64,000 nt of DNA from Betaproteobacteria bacterium Ga0077527 (GTDB lineage: Bacteria > Pseudomonadota > Gammaproteobacteria > Burkholderiales > SG8-41). The stretch covers positions 62,001-126,000 of the forward strand of contig LNDW01000020.1 in NCBI GenBank assembly GCA_001464815.1, read 5' to 3'. The position numbers and the translations under genes were made by a program. The notes beneath the pieces were generated by a model that was not told the origin of the DNA, did not search any database, and saw nothing but the letters and a program-made list of their open reading frames with translations. This document shows positions 36,509-44,477 of this stretch, one piece after another (position 1 is the first letter of the stretch; each line of letters opens with the position of its first letter).

Positions 36509-37141
36509 ATGCCCCATGCTCTGATCGTTGATGATCACCCGTTGTACCGCGAGGGCCTGATCAGCGCCCTGCGCGTACGGCTGGACGGTGTACTGGTCAG
36601 CGGCGCCGGCACCGCTGAAGAGGGCCTCACCCTGCTCGAAACACATCCGGACATCGAACTGGTGCTGATCGACCTCAGGCTGCCGGGCATGGACGGTTTT
36701 GCCGCACTCGAACTCTACGGCGCGCGTTTCCCGGCGGTGGCGCGGGTGATCGTCTCCGGCGACGACGACCCGCTGCTGGTGCAACGCGCCTTCAATGCCG
36801 GTGCCTCGGGCTTCATCGCCAAGTCGATGGCGGTCGATGGCGTGGCCGAGGCCATCCGCAGCGTGATGGACGGCAACCTGTTCGTGCCGCCGGCCGATGG
36901 CGGTCGCAGCCACGCCGCACCTTCGGCGCGGGCGCTGACACTGCGCCAGATCGAAGTGCTGCACCTGCTCAGCGAGGGCTACACCAACAAGGAAATCGCG
37001 CGCACGCTGAACATCACCGAGCGCACCGCCAAGGCCCACCTGTCAGCGATCCTCGAAGCCCTCAACGCCGAGAACCGCACCCAGGCTGTGGTCGCCGCGC
37101 AGCGCGCCGGCCTGATCGATTCACCGCGTGCACGTCCTTGA
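36509..37141 (+). CDS. LuxR/NarL-type response regulator
   Basis: 210 aa. The receiver domain has acidic residues D8-D9, phosphoacceptor D55 (LVLIDLRLPG) and K105 (GFIAKS). The C-terminal helix-turn-helix (about 140-200; LTLRQIEVLHLLSEGYTNKEIARTLNITERTAKAHLS) is of the LuxR type. It overlaps the hybrid kinase start by 3-4 nt (TTGA), so the two make a two-component pair. Divergent from tpsA, it is the obvious candidate controller of the secretion operon. Confidence 0.93.
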   Translation: MPHALIVDDHPLYREGLISALRVRLDGVLVSGAGTAEEGLTLLETHPDIELVLIDLRLPGMDGFAALELYGARFPAVARVIVSGDDDPLLVQRAFNAGASGFIAKSMAVDGVAEAIRSVMDGNLFVPPADGGRSHAAPSARALTLRQIEVLHLLSEGYTNKEIARTLNITERTAKAHLSAILEALNAENRTQAVVAAQRAGLIDSPRARP

Positions 37142-38898
37142 GCGCCCCCGTCGCCACCAACGACCCGCGCGTGCTGCACGATCTGGTGCGCATGCTGCTG
37201 TCACGCACGCCGGCGGTGATCGCGGCCAACCTGCTGGCCGGGGTGCTGGTCACCGCCGCCCTGCACGCCACCGCCGGTCCGGGCATCCTGCTCTGGCTCT
37301 CCGTGTTCACTTTGCTGCAGGTCGGCCGCTACCAGGTCTGGCGCGGCTTCGCCGCAGATCCCGATCCCGTGGCCCGTGCCGGCAACTGGGCGCGCCGGCA
37401 CGCCGCATGGCTGTTTGTCATCGGCACCGTCTACGGGCTGCCGACCCTGCTGTTCTTTCCACCCGACGACATCGCGCGCGAGCTGTTCTGTCTCGCGGTC
37501 ATCGCGGTCACTGCCATGGGCGCGGTCGCCACCACGGTCGGCTACACGCCATCGCTGGTCTGCTTCGCGGTGCCGGCGCTGCTGCAGGCGGCGATACGCA
37601 GCTGGCTTGAAGATGGCGTGGTGTTCGACGTGCTGACAGTGGTGTTCCTCGCCCTGCCTGCGCTGCTGGTCTACTTTTCGCGCACACAAACCCGCGCCAT
37701 CCGCGAAGCGCTGCAGGTGCGTTATGAAAATGCCGCGCTGGTCACCGAACTGCGGGAGCAGAAACTGGCCGCCGAACGCGCCAACCTCGCCAAGTCGCGT
37801 TTTTTCGCCGCGGCCAGCCACGACCTGCGCCAGCCACTGCAGGCACTGGGCCTGTTCACCGCGTCGCTGCGCGATGCCGAACGCCGGCCCGAGGACAGCC
37901 GCAAGTTCGAGCAGATCCTATCAAGCGTTGACGCTCTCGAATCGCTGTTCGACGAACTGCTCGATGTGTCGCGGCTCGATGCCGGTTATGTGCAGCCGAA
38001 CATCCTGCATCTCGACACCGCGCGCCTGTTTGCGCGCCTCGAATCCGCCTACGGCCCGGTCGCCGCAAAAAACGGCCTCGAGCTGCGCTTTCGCGGCCAT
38101 CCGCCACCCATACACTCCGACCCGATCCTGCTCGAGCGTGTACTGGGCAACCTGATCTCGAATGCGCTGCGCTACACGCTGAAAGGCGGCGTGCTGGTCG
38201 GCTGGCGCCACCGGGGCAACAAGGTGCTGCTCGAAGTCTGGGACACCGGCATCGGCATTCCGCGCAGCGAGTTCCGCCAGATATTTGACGAGTTCTACCA
38301 GCTCGGCAATCCCGAACGCGACCGCCGCCATGGCCTCGGCCTCGGACTCGCCACGGTGAAACGTGTCGCCGCACTGCTGGAGTGCCCGCTGACGCTGAAC
38401 TCCGAACCCGGCCGCGGCTCGGTGTTCCGCATCGCAGTGCCGCTGGGTGACGCGGCACAGGTCAGCGCGCCGGCGCCGGTGAACTTCGGCAACATTGATG
38501 CACTTACTGGCAAGGTGATCGCGGTAATCGAGGATGACGGCGTGGTGCGCGAAGGCCTGGTCACCCTGCTCGAACAATGGCGCTGCCGGCCGGTGGCAGC
38601 CGGCTCGGCAGCGGAACTCAGCGCGCTGCTCGAAGCTGAAGCGCTGATTCCGGATGTGGTACTCGCCGACTACCGACTGCGCGACCACCAGACCGGCATC
38701 ACCGCGATCGAAGCGCTGCGCACGCGTTATGGCGAAAAATTGCCCGCACTGTTAGTCTCCGGTGACACCACGGAGGAGCTGTTCCGTGCCGCGCGGGAAC
38801 GGTCGCTGATCTTCATTGCGAAACCCGTCAGCTCGGCACGATTGCGCGCGGCGTTGCTGCATTTTCTCGCCAAACGCACACCCGCCTCCGCGGCATGA
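37138..38898 (+). CDS. Hybrid sensor histidine kinase
   Basis: 586 aa from a TTG overlapping the regulator stop. Residues 25-180 hold about six membrane helices with very short loops and no large sensor domain. A linker coiled coil follows (185-218). H228 in AASHDLRQPLQALGLF is the phosphorylation site; the ATPase domain has N342, DTGIGIP (369-375) and GLGLGLA. A C-terminal receiver (about 459-575) has D511 and K562. The short-loop membrane part suggests it senses something in or near the membrane. It may pass phosphate to the partner regulator. Confidence 0.92.
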   Translation: MSAPVATNDPRVLHDLVRMLLSRTPAVIAANLLAGVLVTAALHATAGPGILLWLSVFTLLQVGRYQVWRGFAADPDPVARAGNWARRHAAWLFVIGTVYGLPTLLFFPPDDIARELFCLAVIAVTAMGAVATTVGYTPSLVCFAVPALLQAAIRSWLEDGVVFDVLTVVFLALPALLVYFSRTQTRAIREALQVRYENAALVTELREQKLAAERANLAKSRFFAAASHDLRQPLQALGLFTASLRDAERRPEDSRKFEQILSSVDALESLFDELLDVSRLDAGYVQPNILHLDTARLFARLESAYGPVAAKNGLELRFRGHPPPIHSDPILLERVLGNLISNALRYTLKGGVLVGWRHRGNKVLLEVWDTGIGIPRSEFRQIFDEFYQLGNPERDRRHGLGLGLATVKRVAALLECPLTLNSEPGRGSVFRIAVPLGDAAQVSAPAPVNFGNIDALTGKVIAVIEDDGVVREGLVTLLEQWRCRPVAAGSAAELSALLEAEALIPDVVLADYRLRDHQTGITAIEALRTRYGEKLPALLVSGDTTEELFRAARERSLIFIAKPVSSARLRAALLHFLAKRTPASAA

Positions 38899-38938
38899 AG
38901 CCGCGGCGCCACGCGCCGCCCCACGGAGATGATGAGCA

Positions 38939-39667
38939 ATGCCCAAAACAACACTCGGCAAACTGCCGCGCGAAGCCATCCGCATGCTGGAGATTCCGCG
39001 CCTTGCGCCCGAAATCCTCGATGGCTTCCGCAACCTGATCGACCTCACCGGCACGCTGTCGGATGCCTGCGACGAACTCGGCATCGTCGCGGTGATTCCC
39101 GGCTACATCCTGCCGCCGGTGAACACCGGCAAACGCATCGTCGGCCCGGCGCTGACGGTGCGCAACATCGCGCACAGCGCGCAAATCCACAAGGCCGCCA
39201 ACGACAAACTCAGCGGCCAGGGTGAAACAGAAGCGCACAACCTCGCCGAACCCGGTGACGTGCTGGTGATCGAAGGTGTGATGGGCTGCTCGAATATGGG
39301 CGGACAGTCGGCGACCATCGCCAAACGCCAGGGCTTCATCGGCGCCATCGTCGATGCCACCGTGCGCGACCCCGAGCAGTACCGCGGCATGGACTGGCCG
39401 GTATGGTGCAAGGGCTTCACCCCGATCACCGGCAAGTGGCGCACCCAGACCGTCGAAGTCAACGGCACCGTGCAGGTCTGCGGCATTCAGGTCAAACCCG
39501 GCGACATCGCCTGCGCCGACGAAGCCGGCGTCGCCTTCATTCCCCATGACAAGGCCGTGCAGGTGCTCGAAGTCGCGCGCCGCATCGATGCCGGCGACAC
39601 CAAACGCAAAGCGGACATCGATGCCGGGGTTGGCATTGGTGACATTCTTAAAACCAAATACAAATAA
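38939..39667 (+). CDS. RraA-like / HMG-aldolase-type protein
   Basis: 242 aa. The RraA fold core is seen in LSDACDELGI, the AEPGDVLVIEG strand and the IVDATVRDPEQY motif, whose Arg and Asp bind substrate and divalent metal in HMG/CHA aldolases. It is longer than plain RraA (about 160 aa) and more like the 4-hydroxy-4-methyl-2-oxoglutarate aldolase or decarboxylase members of catabolic operons. GGAG lies upstream. It leads a set with the sulfatase and Bug protein behind it. Confidence 0.85.
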   Translation: MPKTTLGKLPREAIRMLEIPRLAPEILDGFRNLIDLTGTLSDACDELGIVAVIPGYILPPVNTGKRIVGPALTVRNIAHSAQIHKAANDKLSGQGETEAHNLAEPGDVLVIEGVMGCSNMGGQSATIAKRQGFIGAIVDATVRDPEQYRGMDWPVWCKGFTPITGKWRTQTVEVNGTVQVCGIQVKPGDIACADEAGVAFIPHDKAVQVLEVARRIDAGDTKRKADIDAGVGIGDILKTKYK

Positions 39668-39693
39668 ACCACCGTCACTGGAGGAGGCGACAC

Positions 39694-41187
39694 ATGACTA
39701 AACCCACCAACCTGATCTTCATCCTCTCCGACGAGCACAACAAGCGCGTGCTTGGCTGCGCCGGGCATCCGATGATCAAGACGCCCAACCTCGACCGGCT
39801 GGCGGCACGCGGCACCCGCTTCACTTCGGCCTATACCAACTGTCCGATCTGCGTGCCGGCACGCGCTTCCTTCGCCACCGGCCAGTATGTGCACAAGATC
39901 CGCTACTGGGACAACGCCATCGCCTACGACGGCAAGGTGCCGACCTGGGGCCACCGCCTGATGGCGCAGGGCCACCATGTCACCTCGATCGGCAAGCTGC
40001 ACTATCTTGATTCAGATCCCAAGCGCAACGGCTTCGACGAGGAAATCCTGCCGATGCACATCGTTAATGGTGTGGGCGATCTGCTGGGACTGATCCGCGA
40101 GGAGCTGCCGCGCCGCGTCGGTGCGCTGAAGCTGGGACCCGAAGCCGGCCGCGGCGAATCGGAATACACCAAATACGACCGCGACATCGCCGACGAAACC
40201 GTGAAGTGGCTGAAGAACAAGGCGCCATCACTCAAGGCAAAACCCTGGGCACTGTATGTCGGCTTCGTCGCGCCGCATTTTCCGCTGATCGCGCCGCCGC
40301 AGTTCTACGACATGTATCCGGAAAATGCCGTGCCGTTTCCGAACATGTACGAGAAATCCGAGCGCCCGCAACATCCCTTCATCGACGCGATGCGCAAGAG
40401 CCAGTGTTTCGACGAGGCCTTCGATCCGGCGATGGTGCGCCGCGCGATCACCGCCTACTTCGGCCTGACTTCGTTCATGGACGACAACGTCGGCAAGATC
40501 CTGCGCGCGCTCGAGGAAACCGGACTGATGGACAACACCCGCGTGGTCTATTCCACCGACCACGGCGACAACCTCGGCACCCGCGGCCTGTGGGGCAAGT
40601 CGACGATGTATGAAGAATCCGCGGGCATCCCGATGATCATCGCCGGCCCCGGCGTGCCGGCCGGCAATGTCTGCGACACCCCGGTGACGCTGGCCGACGG
40701 TTTCCAGACCTTCATCCACGCGCTGGGCGCGAAAGCTCATCCCGATGACGCACAACTGCCCGGCGCATCACTGATTGATGTAGCCCAGGGCCTGGTGCCG
40801 AAACGCACCATCCTCTCCGAATACCACGCCGCCGGCGCGATGTGTGGCGCGTTCATGATCCGCCACGGCAAATGGAAGTATGTGCACCATGCGACTGTGG
40901 CGCCGATGCTGTTTGACCTCGAAGCCGATCCCGAGGAGCGGCGCGACCTCGGCCGCGAACCGGCCTACGCCAAGGTCATCGCCGAATGTGAACAGGCCTT
41001 GCGCAAGGTGGTCGATCCCGATGCCGCGCACCGCAATGCAATGGCCGACCAGAAGGCGATGATCGCAAAATTCGGCGGCGAAGAAGCGATCATGGGCCGC
41101 GGCACCTTCCGATATTCACCGCCGCCGGGATCAAAAGCCACCTACTACGCCGAACCCGAGAAAAACCAAGCTCAGACATCCAAATGA
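39694..41187 (+). CDS. Type I sulfatase / alkaline-phosphatase-superfamily hydrolase
   Basis: 497 aa. The N-terminal metal Asp (ILSDEH, D13) and the CxPxR motif CVPAR at 53-57 predict a formylglycine made from C53. The later YSTDHGDNLGTRGLWGK carries further metal ligands. No signal peptide is seen, so it should act in the cytoplasm. By architecture it resembles choline-sulfatase and phosphonate or sulfate monoester hydrolases. A strong GGAGGAG ribosome site precedes it. No formylglycine-generating enzyme is in the window. With the Bug protein behind, it may process an imported sulfate ester. Confidence 0.88.
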   Translation: MTKPTNLIFILSDEHNKRVLGCAGHPMIKTPNLDRLAARGTRFTSAYTNCPICVPARASFATGQYVHKIRYWDNAIAYDGKVPTWGHRLMAQGHHVTSIGKLHYLDSDPKRNGFDEEILPMHIVNGVGDLLGLIREELPRRVGALKLGPEAGRGESEYTKYDRDIADETVKWLKNKAPSLKAKPWALYVGFVAPHFPLIAPPQFYDMYPENAVPFPNMYEKSERPQHPFIDAMRKSQCFDEAFDPAMVRRAITAYFGLTSFMDDNVGKILRALEETGLMDNTRVVYSTDHGDNLGTRGLWGKSTMYEESAGIPMIIAGPGVPAGNVCDTPVTLADGFQTFIHALGAKAHPDDAQLPGASLIDVAQGLVPKRTILSEYHAAGAMCGAFMIRHGKWKYVHHATVAPMLFDLEADPEERRDLGREPAYAKVIAECEQALRKVVDPDAAHRNAMADQKAMIAKFGGEEAIMGRGTFRYSPPPGSKATYYAEPEKNQAQTSK

Positions 41188-41193
41188 CATTCC

Positions 41194-41219
41194 CCCTCTC
41201 CCCGCCTGCGGGGAGAGGG
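41194..41219 (+). terminator. GC-rich hairpin after the sulfatase gene
   Basis: Perfect 12-bp arms (CCCTCTCCCCGC and its complement) with a 2-nt centre, 6 nt after the sulfatase stop, followed by TTGGGGTGAGG. There is no clear T-run, so it may be an interspersed palindromic repeat more than a strong terminator. The same kind of element is common between proteobacterial genes. Confidence 0.5.
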
Positions 41220-41275
41220 TTGGGGTGAGGGGCAGCCAAGGTCATTTTTACAAGCTCTGAAATAACAGGTAAACG

Positions 41276-42247
41276 ATGATGCGTACCCAGCTCGGTTATT
41301 GCCTTTTGCTCACAGTTTGCTCGGCATCAGCCCAGAATATTCCGAACAATTACCCGACCAAACCGATCCGCATGATCGTGGCCTCGGCACCGGGCGGCGC
41401 GCCCGACATCCTCGGCCGCGCGGTGGCGCAGAAAATGGGCGAGAGCCTCGGCCAGCAGGTGGTCATCGACAACCGCGCCGGTGCCAGCGGGCTGATCGGC
41501 GCCGAGATGGCCGCCAAATCGGCGCCCGACGGTTACACACTGTTTCTCGGCACCACCACGCTCTACGCCATCCTGCCCAATCTGAAAAAGAACCTGCCCT
41601 ACGACATCAAGCGCGACTTTGCCTCGGTGACGCAGATCGCCGGCGCCTCGAACGTCCTGGTGATCAACCCTTCGATCGCCGCGAGGTCGGTGGCGGAGTT
41701 GCTGCAACTCGCAAGGGCAAAACCGGGCGCGCTGAATTACGCCTCGGCCGGCCGCGGCACGCCCGCCCACCTCGCCGGTGAAATGATCAATGTGCTGGCG
41801 GGTGTGAACATGACCCATGTGCCGTACAAGGGCGCGGGACCGGCGCTGGTGGATGTCATCGCCGGACAGATCCAGCTCATCATCACCTCGCCCATCGCTG
41901 CCGGCGCACACATCACCAGCGGCAAGGTGCGCGCGCTGGCCACGACCGGTGCCTCGCGCAATCCGGCGCTGCCCGACCTGCCGACCGTTGCCGAAACCCT
42001 GCCCGGTTACGAGATCACCCAGTGGTGGGGCCTGTCGCTGCCGGCCAAAACACCGCGCAACATTGCCGAACGTATTCAGACAGTTACCGTGCAGGCCATC
42101 CAGGCCGCCGATGTGCGCGAGCGCATCCTGCGCACCGGTGCAACACCGGTGGGTGGTACGGCACAGGCTTTCGATGCCTTCATCGCTGCGGAGCAGCAGC
42201 GTCTGGGCCGGGTGATCCGAGAAGCCAAAGTCACGCTGGAGGATTGA
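41276..42247 (+). CDS. TctC/Bug-family periplasmic solute-binding protein (copy 3)
   Basis: 323 aa with a short signal peptide (CLLLTVCSASAQ|NIP). Family motifs: KPIRMIVASAPGGAPDILGR, IDNRAGASGLIGAE, APDGYTLFLGTT, and VPYKGAGPALVDVIAGQIQL. It sits 88 bp after the sulfatase with a hairpin between. Two ATGs are adjacent at 41276 and 41279. Heptamer repeats begin right at its stop codon. It probably binds a carboxylate handled by the RraA-like protein or the sulfatase. Confidence 0.92.
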   Translation: MMRTQLGYCLLLTVCSASAQNIPNNYPTKPIRMIVASAPGGAPDILGRAVAQKMGESLGQQVVIDNRAGASGLIGAEMAAKSAPDGYTLFLGTTTLYAILPNLKKNLPYDIKRDFASVTQIAGASNVLVINPSIAARSVAELLQLARAKPGALNYASAGRGTPAHLAGEMINVLAGVNMTHVPYKGAGPALVDVIAGQIQLIITSPIAAGAHITSGKVRALATTGASRNPALPDLPTVAETLPGYEITQWWGLSLPAKTPRNIAERIQTVTVQAIQAADVRERILRTGATPVGGTAQAFDAFIAAEQQRLGRVIREAKVTLED

Positions 42248-42293
42248 GGGCTGAGGATTGCACATTGCGGTAACGCTGCCGCAGTACAAAAAA

Positions 42294-42312
42294 GGGGCGC
42301 CAGCGGCGCCCC
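42294..42312 (-). terminator. Hairpin with T-run on the minus strand
   Basis: GGGGCGCC and GGCGCCCC arms around a 3-nt loop. A-run at 42288-42293 gives a T-run on the minus strand only; the plus side lacks one. It lies 47 nt after the Bug gene (plus strand), so its orientation is the opposite of what that gene needs. Confidence 0.4.
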
Positions 42313-42451
42313 AAATGCCATCATGCGTTCGCGCTCATGCAGCCAGACGCTTGATTCACCGCAGGTTTTTTCTCACTCACCGCAGCGAGTCCGGCATCGA
42401 CCCCATGCTCACATCCAAGTGACTGCCGCTTTCGGCTAAAGTTCCGCTGCC

Positions 42452-43378
42452 ATGACCCTCACCGAATTGCGCTACATAGTCGCCGTCGCCCGGCTGCAGC
42501 ACTTCGGCCGTGCCGCCGAAGCCTGCTTCGTCAGCCAGCCCACCCTCTCCGTCGCCGTCAGAAAACTCGAGGATGAACTCGGCGTGCAGCTGTTCGAGCG
42601 CGGCCCCTCAGAAGTCAGCATCACGCCGGCGGGCAGCCGCGTCATCGAGCAGGCACAGCGCGTGCTGGAAGAAGCCGACAAGGTCAGGGCACTGGCCAAA
42701 TCCGCCGCCGATCCGCTGGAAGGTCCGCTGAAGCTGGGCGTGATCTTCACCATCGCGCCGTACCTGCTGCCGCAACTGATTCCGGTGCTGCGCCGCCGCG
42801 CACCGAAAATGCCGCTGGTGCTTGAGGAAAACTACACCGCCACATTGTCCGAGCGCCTGAAACGCGGGGAAATCGATGCGGCGATGGTCGCGTTGCCCTT
42901 CGACGAACCGGGCATCACCGTGACGCCGCTCTACGATGAAGAATTTGTCGTGGCACTGGCAAAAACCCATCCCTGGGCAAAACGCAAAAGCATCGCCGCA
43001 GATGAACTCGCAAAAGAAAGCCTGCTGCTGCTCGGCACCGGCCACTGCTTCCGCGACCAGATACTCAACGCTTGTCCGTCATTGAACCGCTCCAGCGCCA
43101 CGCCCGGCTCGCTGCAGAAAACCGTTGAAGGTTCGTCGCTGGAAACCATACGGCTGATGGTCGCCTCAGGCCTCGGCCTCACCGTGCTGCCGGCCTCGGC
43201 GGTACCGGAGCGGCCCGCGGCTCGCGACCTGCTCGCCTACATCCCCTTCACCCGCCCCGCCCCCGACCGCCGCGTGGTACTGGCCTCGCGCTCGAGCTTC
43301 CCGCGCGCGGCGGCACTGGCGGTGATTGCTGAATCAATCACCACCTGCAAGCTGCACGGCACCAGTCCGGTCAAATAA
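42452..43378 (+). CDS. oxyR: LysR-type peroxide sensor OxyR
   Basis: 308 aa. N-terminal winged HTH (LTELRYIVAVARLQHFGRAAEACFVSQPTLS) and a LysR effector domain. C199 in GTGHCFRDQ and C208 in LNACPS match the redox pair of E. coli OxyR in both position and spacing, so it should form a disulfide on peroxide exposure. The downstream rubrerythrin promoter has an OxyR-type site. A TAAAGT at 42437-42442 lies 9 nt before the ATG with no ribosome site, so its mRNA may be nearly leaderless. Confidence 0.92.
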   Translation: MTLTELRYIVAVARLQHFGRAAEACFVSQPTLSVAVRKLEDELGVQLFERGPSEVSITPAGSRVIEQAQRVLEEADKVRALAKSAADPLEGPLKLGVIFTIAPYLLPQLIPVLRRRAPKMPLVLEENYTATLSERLKRGEIDAAMVALPFDEPGITVTPLYDEEFVVALAKTHPWAKRKSIAADELAKESLLLLGTGHCFRDQILNACPSLNRSSATPGSLQKTVEGSSLETIRLMVASGLGLTVLPASAVPERPAARDLLAYIPFTRPAPDRRVVLASRSSFPRAAALAVIAESITTCKLHGTSPVK

Positions 43379-43419
43379 ATTTCAAGAAAAACAATGGGTT
43401 ATGGAAATTCGTCCTAAAC

Positions 43420-43449
43420 ATAGCTATTACCTATTGATAAATTTATAAC
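43420..43449 (+). promoter_or_regulatory. OxyR-type site and promoter of the rubrerythrin gene
   Basis: ATAG-N7-CTAT at 43420-43434 fits the OxyR half-operator. It covers the place of the -35 (43421-43426, poor hexamer TAGCTA), 17 bp before a good -10, TATAAC at 43444-43449. A weak -35 overlapped by the activator site is the usual layout of OxyR-activated promoters. The second ATAG-N7-CTAT half is degenerate. Confidence 0.65.
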
Positions 43450-43553
43450 AATCAATTGGATCAATCATCTGCGGCCGACCAGAATGCGTTCCGTGCGTTG
43501 CAAGACGCAAAACTTTTTAAACCCATCGAACGCAACCAACCCAGGAGACGCAG

Positions 43554-44027
43554 ATGAAACCCGAATCGATCACCGTCAAGAACATCGAAGCCGCCTTTGC
43601 CGGCGAATCCATGGCGCACATCAAGTACATGTACTTCGCCAAGATCTGCCGCGAGCAGGGCGATGTTGAAACCGCGAAAGTGTTCGAGGAAACCGCCGCA
43701 CAGGAAGTGCAGCACGCCTTCGGCCACCTCGACCTGCTTTACCCGAAAACCGAGCTGACCCCGGCCAAGGCGCTGGACATGGCGATTGCTGGCGAGACCT
43801 ACGAATACACCGAGATGTATCCGCAGTTCCGCCACCTCGCCGAGCAGGAAGGCAATCAGGCCGCGGTGAAGGAAATGGACGAGCAGATCGAGGAATCGAA
43901 GGAACACGCCGCCCGCTTCCAGCAGACGCTGGCCAAGGCCGCCAAGCGCTTTGCCGCGCTGGCCAAGGTCGAGGAGCGCCATGCCAATCACTACCGGTCG
44001 GTTCGCGCCAGGGTCCAGGCCGCCTGA
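43554..44027 (+). CDS. Rubrerythrin (without rubredoxin domain)
   Basis: 157 aa, a four-helix diiron protein. Ligand-type residues: E18, E51 with H54 (EVQH), E84/E87 and the EESKEH stretch at 113-118. The usual C-terminal rubredoxin domain is missing; a separate rubredoxin gene follows 118 nt later. It reduces hydrogen peroxide to water with electrons from rubredoxin. A ribosome site (AGGAG) lies 7 nt before the ATG, and an OxyR-type site lies upstream. Confidence 0.93.
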   Translation: MKPESITVKNIEAAFAGESMAHIKYMYFAKICREQGDVETAKVFEETAAQEVQHAFGHLDLLYPKTELTPAKALDMAIAGETYEYTEMYPQFRHLAEQEGNQAAVKEMDEQIEESKEHAARFQQTLAKAAKRFAALAKVEERHANHYRSVRARVQAA

Positions 44028-44029
44028 TC

Positions 44030-44113
44030 ATGCCCGCAGCCGACGCCCGACTGATCGAAGTGCTGCACGCGCTCGCCGCAGCGGTCAGCGGGCGCGATGC
44101 GGTCCAACCTTAA
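44030..44113 (+). CDS. Possible 27-aa small ORF
   Basis: Starts 2 nt after the rubrerythrin stop and reads [20 protein letters not shown], then GRDAVQP. It has an amphipathic helical look and codon use like its neighbours. It may be a small protein or the remnant of a longer gene. There is no clear ribosome site, so support is weak. Confidence 0.2.
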   Translation: MPAADARLIEVLHALAAAVSGRDAVQP

Positions 44114-44145
44114 ACCACACACTACACACCACACAGGAGCTGAAC

Positions 44146-44328
44146 ATGAACACCGAACTGCGCAAATGGGAATGTATCGTCTGCGGTTATATCTACGACG
44201 AAGCCGTGGGTGACCCCGAACACGGCATCCAGGCCGGCACCCGCTGGGAAGACATTCCCGAAGACTGGGCCTGCCCCGAGTGCGGCATCGCCAAGGCCGA
44301 CTTCGAGATGGTGTTGAAGGCGGCGTGA
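44146..44328 (+). CDS. Rubredoxin
   Basis: 60 aa with the two CxxC knuckles (C10/C13 in [12 protein letters not shown] and C43/C46 in WACPECG) that hold one iron. AGGAG lies 8 nt before the ATG. It should carry electrons from the reductase downstream to rubrerythrin upstream. A strong terminator follows, so rubrerythrin and rubredoxin form a short operon and the reductase is made separately or by readthrough. Confidence 0.96.
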   Translation: MNTELRKWECIVCGYIYDEAVGDPEHGIQAGTRWEDIPEDWACPECGIAKADFEMVLKAA

Positions 44329-44338
44329 TGCCCGGGAT

Positions 44339-44370
44339 GCGGGCACCGTAATGCGGTGCCCGCCTCTTTT
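44339..44370 (+). terminator. Rho-independent terminator after rubredoxin
   Basis: Arms GCGGGCACCG (44339-44348) and CGGTGCCCGC (44354-44363) are perfect complements with a 5-nt loop, followed by CTCTTTT. Confidence 0.88.
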
Positions 44371-44477
44371 GCGGCGGTCAATAACCACGGGGCCCGCAGC
44401 CCTGCCGGACCCTCGTGGATGTTGCCGTTTGATACCATGCCGCCCTGCTCAACAACCAGCGCCCCATTTCCACATCC

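Noticed and set aside
42294-42312. Terminator for Bug copy 3 on the plus strand
   Set aside because: The T-run is on the minus-strand side only, so it does not fit a plus-strand intrinsic terminator.
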